The position numbers and the translations under genes were made by a program. The notes beneath the pieces were generated by a model that was given only the letters and a program-made list of their open reading frames with translations, did not search any database and was not told the origin of the DNA. 50,693 nt of DNA, taken from NCBI GenBank assembly GCA_018659375.1, contig JABJMO010000048.1, positions 1 to 50,693 on the forward strand. Reading direction: 5' to 3'. How positions within the stretch are numbered: position 1 is the stretch's first letter; every line of letters begins with the position of its first letter. Source of the DNA: Methanobacteriota archaeon. GTDB taxonomy: Archaea > Thermoplasmatota > Poseidoniia > Poseidoniales > Poseidoniaceae. Shown in pieces: positions 1-9,000 of the stretch.

Positions 1-1104
1 AACTAAGTAGACACTACCGCGATAGTTTTCTAACACATCTGGCAGATGTCTTCTCTCTTCCCAGTATTTACTCCACTTTGAGCCACCATACTCTGCACCA
101 GCCCAAGTAGTAAGCGGATTTAGTGGACCAACAGCATCGTCGGTACACATGCGTGCGTCGTCAAAAGTAGGGTCAGTAGTAGCACCTTCGTATAGTGCAT
201 CATAGACCATTGCTCGGCTCTCTGAGGAGCCGTTGCGATAGAACATCTCTTGAACCCCTATTGAGCCAGAGATTGGAACAATTGTTTTGAGATGTTCTGA
301 AGGATTCTGTGCAGCTTCCCAGTTAGTCGTGCCAGCATAGGATTTGCCCATTAGTCCAACATTACCGTTTGACCATTCTTGCTCTCCAAGCCAGTCAACG
401 ACTGCTTGAATACCAATTTGTTCTGATAATCCTTTGACATCTTGGCAGTGAGTTGATTGTCCAGTGCCAAAAGTTGAGGCCTGGGCTAGGGCGTAGCCGT
501 GAGGAACAAAAGTATCGTAAACCCATTTTCCAACACCGCCATCAGGTACTGTATTTGGTGAAGAGTCGTCGCCAACAATTCCTTCTCCACCAAAATCATA
601 GTATGGATGAATGGTCATTATTACTGGTACTTTGACACCTTCCTCGACATCAGGCAGCCAAAGTGCTACATGCATCAAGTCATCTTCTGGAGTGCCGATA
701 TCTTGTTCTTCTAATGGTAATTCTACCGAAACAAAATGTTCGGTATATGGCAGTGCTTCATAGGTACCATTTACCGGTAATTGGGCTCGCATGGTATCCA
801 TTGGTAAATCCATTGTGTGTCTAAGCGAAAGTGGAGTTTCCCACCACTCGCCACTGAATGATGAAGCATCATTGGAATCATGAACAATCACTTTGCCAAA
901 TGACATTGCCAGAATCAAAAACACAATAGAAATCGCAATTGTTGACAGCATTGACAAGTTCAGTTCCTTTCGACTACCACTTGACAACTCTTCACTTAAC
1001 TCAGCAACAAGAACATCCTCTTGGAAGTCAGAGATTGCTTCTGCCATGGTCTTTCCAGTAACTAATGACTCAAGAGTATGACGCTTATTTGTCGAATTAT
1101 TCAT
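1..1104 (-). CDS. CocE/S15-type alpha/beta hydrolase, membrane-anchored (partial)
   Basis: Runs off the left edge; 368 N-terminal residues are visible, starting at ATG 1102-1104. A cytoplasmic N-tail of about 50 residues precedes a single TM helix (about 51-69), so the catalytic part should lie outside the cell. The alpha/beta-hydrolase nucleophile elbow is clear: GLMGKSYAGTTNW at 250-262, with Ser255 in the G-x-S-Y-x-G form typical of X-Pro dipeptidyl-peptidase (S15) and CocE/NonD acyl-hydrolases. The acidic residue and His of the triad would lie beyond the edge. The likely role is an extracellular proline-specific peptidase or ester/amide hydrolase for scavenging; the sequence cannot decide which. 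It is divergent from the secreted cyclophilin gene 24 nt away. The family call is firm and the substrate is unknown. Confidence 0.85.
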   Translation of the reverse strand, partial: MNNSTNKRHTLESLVTGKTMAEAISDFQEDVLVAELSEELSSGSRKELNLSMLSTIAISIVFLILAMSFGKVIVHDSNDASSFSGEWWETPLSLRHTMDLPMDTMRAQLPVNGTYEALPYTEHFVSVELPLEEQDIGTPEDDLMHVALWLPDVEEGVKVPVIMTIHPYYDFGGEGIVGDDSSPNTVPDGGVGKWVYDTFVPHGYALAQASTFGTGQSTHCQDVKGLSEQIGIQAVVDWLGEQEWSNGNVGLMGKSYAGTTNWEAAQNPSEHLKTIVPISGSIGVQEMFYRNGSSESRAMVYDALYEGATTDPTFDDARMCTDDAVGPLNPLTTWAGAEYGGSKWSKYWEERRHLPDVLENYRGSVYLV

Positions 1105-1128
1105 GTGTGAGATGGCAGTACGTTACAC

Positions 1129-2088
1129 ATGCGAGGACGCTTGGCTCTGTTCATCGTGTTAAATTTCATGTTGCTATCTTTGCCAATCACCGCATCTGGG
1201 CAAAGTGAAGTACCATCCTGGCGAAGTATTGGAATTGATCCTGATAGCTGGACTGACGGACCTGTCAAGGAAGATACACCAATGAATCAATCATACCAAG
1301 GAAATGCAGTATTGGTTATCGAAATTAGTTATCATACCGGTTTAACTTCACCAGAAGTTCAAGGAAAAATAACCATTGAATTGTTTGAACAATGGGCGCC
1401 AATTACTACTACAAATATCATCCAGCACATCGAAACAGGTCTTTATGACGACGTTTTCTTTCACAGAGTTGTGGACGACTTTGTTATTCAATCTGGCGAC
1501 CCTGAATGCAAAACAGTAGGGGCTTATCCAGTTACAAGTCCTCAATGCAGTGGTGGAGGAACAGGTGAAACAATTCCACTAGAACATGATGTCAATCTTT
1601 CACATGTTGATGGCGCAATGGGCATGGCCAGAGGTGCAGAACAAGATTCAGCAGACTCTCAATGGTATATTACTGACAATGAACAACATGGTCTGGACCC
1701 TGAGAATCGAGATGATGGGGGCTATGCGGTATTTGGCATTGTGAGAGATGGTATGAATACGGTTCGTGAAATCGCTAGTACGCCAACTGTGACAAATCCT
1801 GCTCCAGATAACTTCGCAAATCCAGGGCCAGATTTACTCGGGCGTCCAATCCGTGAAGTACACATTGACTCAGTTAGAATGATCGGGGTTGCAGACCCTG
1901 ATGGAACCATTAGATTCGGCGAATTAACCGAAGAAACTGAACCATTGATAAATGGTAAAACCGTGACTATATCTGGCTTAATGTTGCTCGGAATAATGTT
2001 GTTGCTTATCGCTAGAATAGACCCGCCGCAGAACTTGAATGATGATACAATTGTAACTTTCGATGCTATGCTAGTTGACAATAATTAA
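1129..2088 (+). CDS. Secreted cyclophilin-type peptidyl-prolyl isomerase with C-terminal anchor
   Basis: 319 residues. A signal peptide (hydrophobic 5-22, ending near TASG) is followed by a cyclophilin domain (about 60-255). The catalytic core FFHRVVDDFVIQSGDP (110-125) contains the Arg113 expected for cis-trans prolyl isomerisation, and GYAVFGIVRDGM matches the conserved C-terminal core. Cys127 and Cys140 could form a disulfide. A single TM helix (about 278-296) and a short tail end the protein, so it should sit outside the cell facing the surface proteome. An extracellular foldase would suit the large secreted TSP3 and Ig-like proteins encoded around it; that link is inference. An A/T-rich stretch about 27-35 nt upstream (1094-1102) suits a leaderless promoter. 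Confidence 0.9.
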   Translation: MRGRLALFIVLNFMLLSLPITASGQSEVPSWRSIGIDPDSWTDGPVKEDTPMNQSYQGNAVLVIEISYHTGLTSPEVQGKITIELFEQWAPITTTNIIQHIETGLYDDVFFHRVVDDFVIQSGDPECKTVGAYPVTSPQCSGGGTGETIPLEHDVNLSHVDGAMGMARGAEQDSADSQWYITDNEQHGLDPENRDDGGYAVFGIVRDGMNTVREIASTPTVTNPAPDNFANPGPDLLGRPIREVHIDSVRMIGVADPDGTIRFGELTEETEPLINGKTVTISGLMLLGIMLLLIARIDPPQNLNDDTIVTFDAMLVDNN

Positions 2089-2148
2089 ATGAATTGAGTT
2101 GAGTTGAGTTGTAGGTACCTCTTTCAACTCTGTAACATTAGCCGTAAC

Positions 2149-4863
2149 ATGCGAAAAGCAATGACATTGGTCTTGTTGTTGCTTTTCTCCGCACTACCAA
2201 TTGCTGCATCAACCAGTGCACGCTCGATTGATGTTGATCTTTCGATGGTGAAATATGAATGGTATTCAAATGATACAATTGAATTTAGTGTTAAGGTTTC
2301 TAACGCCCCATTTGGCAGTGAGTTGACCGCAGAGTACGTCATAACAGATCTAGACGGGGCTCAGGTACAATCGGGTAGTAGTCAATTCCAACCAACTGGG
2401 CCAAGCACTCAATTCCCATTATCAGTGAAGCATTTTTATCTGGATTCAAACTTCTATTTCATGTCAGTCGAGATAATTAATTCAGATAATACACTACTGG
2501 CAAATTCTCAAATTCCATTCATGGTATTTCAAAAGACCATGATGCCGCAAATTGGCAATTTATTGGCCTTTGGTGACTCGTTAAGTGATATGGGTAATGC
2601 CAAGGATAGTATCCTAAATGTTCCTGATGTGCCACCATATTGGCAAGGACGATTTTCCAATGGTCCAGTTTGGCTTGAATATGTTTCACAAGCTTACGGC
2701 GTTTCAACTACTGTAGGTTCTTTGACTGAAATTGGTGATAATCGGGCATTTGGTGGTTCCCAAACCGGTCAAGGTTTTTCCTACTTATTACTGCCAAATG
2801 TCGGAACTCAGATTAACAACTATCTGGCTAATGTTCAATCAAGTATCGCTTCAAATGAAGTGGTATCTCTATGGGCTGGAGGTAATGATTTTCTCTACGG
2901 AACCGCTAATTCAGATACTATAGTAGCGAATATGGAATCACATATCAGGCAATTAAGTGCTGCTGGAGCGAGTAAATTTATCATCCCTAATTTACCACCA
3001 TTAGAAAAAACTCCAGAGATTCTTGGTCGTAGCCAAAGTCAACAAAATAACATTGCCTCAGAGGTAGTTTCGTATAATTCTAAATTAGCAACACTGGTAA
3101 ATGATTTAGTTGCAGAGTTGTCAATTTCAGTTCATTTCATAGACGCTTGGTCATTGTTTAATGACATTGTTGACAACAGTGAGGCGCTAGGAATAACCAA
3201 TACCCAAGACTCCGCTTGTAGTGCTTCAGCAACGTTGTTACCATTGCCGATTTGCAATAGTGCTTCAACAGTGGCAAGTAATCCAGATGAGTTCATATTT
3301 TTTGATAAAGCACACCCAACTAGAGTTATGCATCAATTCATCTCCTTTTTTGCCATCCAATCTATCGGTGATGCAGATACCGATGGTGATCAGATTACCG
3401 ATGATTACGATCAATGCCCGTGGACTAATAACGATTGGATAGCAGACCAAACAGGGTGCTCTTGGGAACAATTAGATGATGATAGTGATGGAGTTTCCAA
3501 CGGTGATGATATTTGTCCAGCAACAGTTCTTGGGGCAATAGTCGATAACAATGGGTGCTCAGCAGCGCAACGGGATTCAGATGAAGACGGACTCAATGAT
3601 GCCATTGACCCTTGCCCATTTAGCGAAGCGAATAATGATCACGACTCAGATGGTTGTACTGATGATGTTGATTTGGATGATGATAATGATCTGGTTCCAG
3701 ATTTAGAAGATGCTTGTCCAAGAGGCGAAATTGGTGTTCATGATAATGACTTAGATGATGATGGCTGTTCCAATACTGAAGACTCAGATATTGATGGTGA
3801 CTTACTAGATAACCTTGATGAAACCATCGCTGGAACTGATATTTATGACGAAGATACTGATGGCGACGGAGTAATTGATGGCATTGATAAATTCCCCCTA
3901 GACGCTTCTGAATGGAGTGATGGTGATGGTGATGGTTGTGGCGATAATTCAGATCAATTTCCATTTGATCCAACTGAATGTATTGATACCGATGGAGACG
4001 GGTATGGTGATAATTATGATAAATTTCCTGATGATGTAAGCGAATGGTTTGATTATGATGCTGATGGATTTGGCGATAACCGAGACGCTTGTCCAACAAG
4101 GTTCGGTCTGTCCCTTTCTCCAGAAGGTTGTCCGGATCGTGACGGCGATGGTTTTTCAGATAACACTGACTTATTTCCCGATAATATTGATGACTGGGCT
4201 GACTCTGATGATGATGGGTATGGTGATAATACGGATTTATTCCCCTATGATCCCCTAGACTGGTATGATTTTGATAATGATACATACGGAGATAATACGG
4301 ATATTTTTCCAAGTGATCCTTCAGAATGGAATGATACTGATGGCGATACGGTAGGGGATAATACCGATGCATTCCCTCAAGATCCAACTGAATGGTCAGA
4401 TTCTGATGGTGATGGGTGTGGGGATAATCAAGACATATGGCCTGATGACCCAGCTGAATGTTATGACCGCGATGTCGATGGAATAGGCGATAATCAAGAC
4501 GCATTCCCTGATAATAGAGCAGAATGGAATGATACAGATAATGACGGACTGGGTGATAATTCTGACCAATTCCCTAATGATTCCAAGGCCAAATATGATT
4601 CAGATGGAGATGGCATTGCTAATTATTATGACACATTCCCTGATAATGCAAATATGGATTCATGGTTCGATTTAATTATCAGAATTATGATTTTTGCCAG
4701 TATTGCAGGCGTTGGAATTATGGTTTATTTACGAAAGAAAAAAGCAGATTTGGAAATTGATAAGTTGCCGTATCAAGATGATTTCTCAATGCTGAATCAA
4801 GCGGAAGGCAGTGATACTCCATTTGAGAGACCAGCGGGTCCACCGCCGCCAGGTTCGTTTTAA
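2149..4863 (+). CDS. GDSL/SGNH hydrolase on a TSP3 calcium-repeat stalk, TM-anchored
   Basis: 904 residues from ATG 2149. A TTG at 2104 would add 15 residues ahead of the signal peptide and is less likely. Order: signal peptide (about 1-22), Ig-like domain (about 25-125), and an SGNH esterase/lipase domain with AFGDSLSDMGNA (Ser about 144), the block III motif WAGGNDF (about 241-247) and the D-x-x-H dyad in FDKAHPTR (about 385-392). From about residue 405 come TSP3-type Asp-rich calcium repeats, becoming a regular 22-residue unit. A TM helix (about 842-862) with a KKK stop-transfer signal and a Pro-rich tail follow. The likely role is surface hydrolysis of lipid or acyl-ester substrates on a rigid calcium-dependent stalk. 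The gene abuts the convergent Taw2 gene with no spacer. Confidence 0.88.
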   Translation: MRKAMTLVLLLLFSALPIAASTSARSIDVDLSMVKYEWYSNDTIEFSVKVSNAPFGSELTAEYVITDLDGAQVQSGSSQFQPTGPSTQFPLSVKHFYLDSNFYFMSVEIINSDNTLLANSQIPFMVFQKTMMPQIGNLLAFGDSLSDMGNAKDSILNVPDVPPYWQGRFSNGPVWLEYVSQAYGVSTTVGSLTEIGDNRAFGGSQTGQGFSYLLLPNVGTQINNYLANVQSSIASNEVVSLWAGGNDFLYGTANSDTIVANMESHIRQLSAAGASKFIIPNLPPLEKTPEILGRSQSQQNNIASEVVSYNSKLATLVNDLVAELSISVHFIDAWSLFNDIVDNSEALGITNTQDSACSASATLLPLPICNSASTVASNPDEFIFFDKAHPTRVMHQFISFFAIQSIGDADTDGDQITDDYDQCPWTNNDWIADQTGCSWEQLDDDSDGVSNGDDICPATVLGAIVDNNGCSAAQRDSDEDGLNDAIDPCPFSEANNDHDSDGCTDDVDLDDDNDLVPDLEDACPRGEIGVHDNDLDDDGCSNTEDSDIDGDLLDNLDETIAGTDIYDEDTDGDGVIDGIDKFPLDASEWSDGDGDGCGDNSDQFPFDPTECIDTDGDGYGDNYDKFPDDVSEWFDYDADGFGDNRDACPTRFGLSLSPEGCPDRDGDGFSDNTDLFPDNIDDWADSDDDGYGDNTDLFPYDPLDWYDFDNDTYGDNTDIFPSDPSEWNDTDGDTVGDNTDAFPQDPTEWSDSDGDGCGDNQDIWPDDPAECYDRDVDGIGDNQDAFPDNRAEWNDTDNDGLGDNSDQFPNDSKAKYDSDGDGIANYYDTFPDNANMDSWFDLIIRIMIFASIAGVGIMVYLRKKKADLEIDKLPYQDDFSMLNQAEGSDTPFERPAGPPPPGSF
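3886..4665 (+). repeat. Tandem 66-bp TSP3 repeats within the GDSL hydrolase gene
   Basis: About ten copies of a 22-residue unit with consensus D-x-F-P-x-D-P-x-E-W-x-D-x-D-G-D-G-x-G-D-N-x, i.e. a 66-bp period at DNA level with diverged synonymous positions. These are calcium-binding repeats, not a non-coding array. One irregular longer unit with a Cys pair interrupts the array (around 4084-4145). Confidence 0.8.
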
Positions 4864-6015
4864 TCATCTAACTGAGACATCAATGACGATATGTCGCATT
4901 CTTGGCGCATACCATTTTACTTTCTCGACATGCTTGGCAGAAACGATTCCTTCACGCCCAAGTTGCTTTGCTAATTTAGCAATACTCTCAATGCAGTATG
5001 TGACAAAATCGGCGATTTTTTCTTCTTCAATATTCATGTGGATATGTAACATTCCGCCACTGGGTTTTAAGCAACTAATCGCTGATAGCCAAACCGTTTC
5101 TGAAGAAGGCAAAATCCCCAAGTGAACTCTGTCTGCCAAATAATATACTTGCTTCATTGTAGACAAATTATCTCCTTCAAGGATGGTTAAGCGCTCGCTT
5201 ACCTTATTCAATTTAGCACCATGTTCTAATGCTTGAATTGAGTTTGGATTAATCTCACAGGCATAGACATGTTGAGCATTGCTTCTAACTAACATTGGTA
5301 GAGTATAGTAACCAATTCCAGCAAATGCATCAACGATAATCTCCCCTGACATGTCAATGTCGCCTATTCTATGGCGCTCAGTAACATTGCCTGAGGAAAA
5401 CATAACCTTTGTTACATCAAGCCAAAATTTCACTCCAAAGTCATTGATTTCAACTTCACCCGAATCACCCAGCAACATTTCGACTTGTGATGTTCGCATC
5501 ATATCACTGGCAATCTTATCTTGTCGTGCAAGCCGTTTTACCTTAAGTGTTTGAGCGATAATTTGCCATATTTCTCGTCTTTGCTTTTGAGTAATTGAGC
5601 CAATAAGTACTTGCCATTGTGAATTATTCATTGCTGAATTAGGAATAATTGCTAGGTCTCCAAACCTTTCCCACTTCTGAGGTAAATTGACGATTAACTC
5701 TGCGATATCTGAATCAAGGTTTTGCTTTAGATACAGTGTTATATTTCTCGTAATTTGTTCTGCTGGAGTAAATTTCAGGTTTCTCGGAGGTAAATTTAGC
5801 TCAGTAATCTCGTGTTTAGTGTCGTTATACCAGGTCAATTTTTTGACCTTATCAGTATCTAAAATTGGTATTGCAATCATCGAATCAACCTCAGTTATGA
5901 CAAATTTATCATCGACTAATTTTGCGGTTGTCAAAGATTGCCTGATAATTGAAGCATCACTTTTGGCGACTAAGACTACTGAAGCGGAATCTATCTGCTC
6001 AACCACCTCAGTCAT
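4864..6015 (-). CDS. taw2: tRNA(Phe) wybutosine enzyme Taw2/TYW2 (aminocarboxypropyl transferase)
   Basis: 383 residues, starting at ATG 6015. The C-terminal half is a Trm5/TYW2-like Rossmann fold: SAM motif VDAFAGIGYYTLP (228-240), then YACEINPN (251-258) with the acidic ribose-binding Glu254. The motif DRVHLGILPSSE (295-306) matches the N-L-G-x-x-P-S signature of TYW2/Taw2. Trm5 carries an Asn-Leu/Pro-rich motif there instead. Members of this family transfer the 3-amino-3-carboxypropyl group of SAM to 4-demethylwyosine at position 37 of tRNA-Phe. The tRNA-Phe gene in this window has G37, consistent with being the substrate. Start codons of this gene and the next surface-protein gene are only about 50 nt apart. 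A Trm5 assignment is the main alternative. Confidence 0.85.
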   Translation of the reverse strand: MTEVVEQIDSASVVLVAKSDASIIRQSLTTAKLVDDKFVITEVDSMIAIPILDTDKVKKLTWYNDTKHEITELNLPPRNLKFTPAEQITRNITLYLKQNLDSDIAELIVNLPQKWERFGDLAIIPNSAMNNSQWQVLIGSITQKQRREIWQIIAQTLKVKRLARQDKIASDMMRTSQVEMLLGDSGEVEINDFGVKFWLDVTKVMFSSGNVTERHRIGDIDMSGEIIVDAFAGIGYYTLPMLVRSNAQHVYACEINPNSIQALEHGAKLNKVSERLTILEGDNLSTMKQVYYLADRVHLGILPSSETVWLSAISCLKPSGGMLHIHMNIEEEKIADFVTYCIESIAKLAKQLGREGIVSAKHVEKVKWYAPRMRHIVIDVSVR

Positions 6016-6047
6016 GATAATACCACAAGGGGAATGAATTTCAATGT

Positions 6048-6059
6048 CACTGTACTACG
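6048..6059 (+). promoter_or_regulatory. Shared 12-nt leader element (copy 1)
   Basis: CACTGTACTACG lies 7 nt before ATG 6067. The identical 12-mer occurs at 13689-13700, 6 nt before the start of the 1585-residue surface protein. An A/T-rich TATA-like stretch (about 6015-6025) lies roughly 25-30 nt upstream, so the element would fall at or just after the transcription start. It could be an initiator or a 5'-UTR element; its function is not known. Confidence 0.4.
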
Positions 6060-6066
6060 AGGGTAC

Positions 6067-9000
6067 ATGGCGGCGTCGTATGCAGATAGTAATAATCGTC
6101 CAAAAGGCGTCATAATGTTGATGACTATACTACTCACTATACATCTATTTGTTCCATTTGTTAGCGCTGATGGAATGTCAACATGTCAAGCCAACGGTGG
6201 GACTTGTGATGATTATAGTCAATCTCATGACTTAACACCTAATCAGGAAGATTGGATCAACGGCACCTACGATTTTCAATTAGTAGATACGGATACCATT
6301 ACGTTAGATATGGTATGGGCAATTCATGAATTTAATCGTTCTGCATTAGGGTTTAACGACGGCGGGGCTCTAGAAGCGGCATTAGCATCTGATGGTCTAG
6401 ATCCAGAAGATGGCGCTCCGGCTGACTTGATTAGGAATTATTTCGATGAACGCCCTAATGGACCTGGTACACCAACCGTTAGAGACCAGTTGAAAATAGA
6501 ATTAAACAATGCACTTGACACCTCTATTGAAAATGGCTTTGGCAATATTGTTGGACTAACTACTGATTATACCAACTCTATAACTCAACAAGGAGATACC
6601 ATAGCGTGCTTAGATGACCCATTGACAGACTCCATCCATTCAAGTGAGGGTGCTGGTGAGAATAATGCGTTTTATCCCCCAATTTGTATATCTTCAACGT
6701 TCACTATTGAACTCACAGATACCGCATTTAGCTTAGTTTCCACCGGCAATTTGGATTTGGAAAGAGCCTTTCAAGGAATGCTGGTAATGGGTGCAGAAAT
6801 CAATACTGATTTCACCTTACTAACGCTCCCCGGTCACATCGGATTCTATTCCTTTTCCCCACCCAATTATGCTGACATCATTCAAGTTGGCGCAGGAGGT
6901 TCTTTGGCCGCACGGAGCGGTAACCCTGCATATTTTGCTGGTGAATGGACAGTAGACATGCTAAATGCTCCTCAAGGCGCTAGTGATACGGAGACCGCTA
7001 TTTCAGTCAGACTAGCCCACCGTGACGGATCTTTGGGAACCAACACGGTAAGCATTGCACCAGAAACCAAGGCTATCGACCTTAATGTAAAGTTGGATTT
7101 ACGTGATGAATCAGCCGCAACAATTGATTTTGTGGCTGGAATTTCATATTTAGATGATGAACTAATGAATGATTGGGGAGTATCGTTACTAAATTTGTCT
7201 GATTCAGCGACTTTACCTTTGGTTACTGCTGATGGAATTCGTTTAGCATATCATAACGGTCTGGTAGAATTAGAGGAGTTGACTTCAGCATTTCCAGTAA
7301 ATGATATTGCAAGTGGTATTTCTGATTCAGTTGGAAGTGATGATCCAATCACCATGAATGATCTTTACTGGGTATCTGATGCGTTAGCAGATGGTCTGCC
7401 GATAGCAGGTGGGCTCAATTATACTCATTCAAGTGACTGTACTGAGGAACCACAAAGCCAGCAACGGAATTACTGTGTTCAAGGAACACCGGCAATGTCT
7501 GCAGATTATCCAGTATATTTGCGTTCTACAAGCCAACCATTTTCCATGAGTCTAATCGACATTTTGAAGAATAATTTTGATGATGGGGATTTACTTGAGT
7601 ATGTTGAAGTGTTGCAAGAAAGCGACTTGCGAAACCTGTTAAACAGCGGTCTATCTATCGAATCAGTTTTACCAAGTACCTACCTTGATTCGGTTATTCC
7701 AGAGGATTTGCCCCCAGCAGAATTAACCCTAGAAATTATTCTTCCTACATGGGTAAGAACGATTGAAGGAGAAGACAGACTGACTCTAAAGAAGAGCCTT
7801 GAAGGCAGTCAAGATGTAGATATTTCTTTGGCAGGAACCGACCCATACGACTGGCGGACGGAAATCAGAGATGATGATATGAATGTGGTCTGTACCACCA
7901 TACAGCGAACCTGTATAAGTAGCAAAATCGAGTTGGACATTTCTGCACTTAGAATAAATGAATGGTCTCAGTCAGTGTCTCTTGATTTTGCTTTAGACGC
8001 TGAAGTGTCCATTTATCGAGTCATGATTCCAATAGAAGAAATTGACCAAAGCGGCTCAACAAGAGTCAATTTTGAAGCAGCACCATCTGATTTAGTGAGG
8101 GTTGGCCTTGACATTGCCAGTCGTCTGGCCCAGCCAAAGTCATTTGATGATGTGGGCAGCATTTGTTCGGAAGACCAAACCTACGAGGTGTGTGATACCG
8201 ACTTATCATTCCAATTTACGCCAGAGGGATTAACAGATTTTTCCGAGGATATTGGTGATATTATTACCCAATTTATTCAAGAAAGTAGTGCAGAATTGCC
8301 TGATGTAGAAGATTCACCATTTGGTGATGTGGATCTAAGTGGTTTTCAAATCAAGACCAAGGTAGAGGGCTTAACAGGGCTAGACCAAGATATTGGTGAT
8401 GATGAACCAATCACTTTGAGTGTCAAGATCCCGGAAGTCGAATTTAAACTTGAGTTAGACGGTGATTTAGGAGAAATTGCCGGCGGTAATACCAGCAGTA
8501 TGGAGCTGAATTTCTTTGCTAATGCGTTTAGAGGTCTTGTGGTAAATCCAATGGTCTCTGCTGCTGAGTTACTGGGGTCATCTTTAACCAATGGATTGGT
8601 TTCAGGTAGTGGTGTAACATACCCTGATCCAAGTGGCGAAAAAGCATCATACTCATTTAGCGGAGATACCTCAATTGCTGAGGAATATGATCTATCTCTT
8701 ACGGGTCCAGTATCAATAATACTACCGCGTGGAATAACCATAGAAGATGTTGAGGACACTGGTGGTTATCTGACCATCTCCGAAGTCGGTGGTCGGCAAA
8801 AAATAACCTATAATATTCCAGATGGAGAGTTCGAGGATACTATCTCCTTTAGAATTAAGGTTTCATGGCTTTACTTACTGATGCAGTTTTGGGTATATCC
8901 TACATTCGTGATAATTCTATTGGCCTTATTTGTTAGACGTCGTCGCCGCAAGAAGCGTCTCAAGAAAGCAAGAAAAGGAGTAAATCAACAAACTGCAACA

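Noticed and set aside
2094-2112. TTGAG pentanucleotide microrepeat (three and a half copies) before the GDSL gene
   Set aside because: Too short and too weakly placed to assign a role; it only affects the unlikely upstream TTG start.
3620-4504. Long minus-strand frame of 294 codons
   Set aside because: It is the mirror of the TSP3 repeats (Asp GAT/GAC codons read backwards as Ile/Val/His-rich sequence); the product is His/Tyr/Gln-rich low complexity with no plausible start signal.
3886-4665. Regularly spaced 66-bp repeats as a CRISPR array
   Set aside because: Repeats are diverged, contiguous and coding in one frame inside a GDSL hydrolase; no constant direct repeat with unique spacers and no cas genes.
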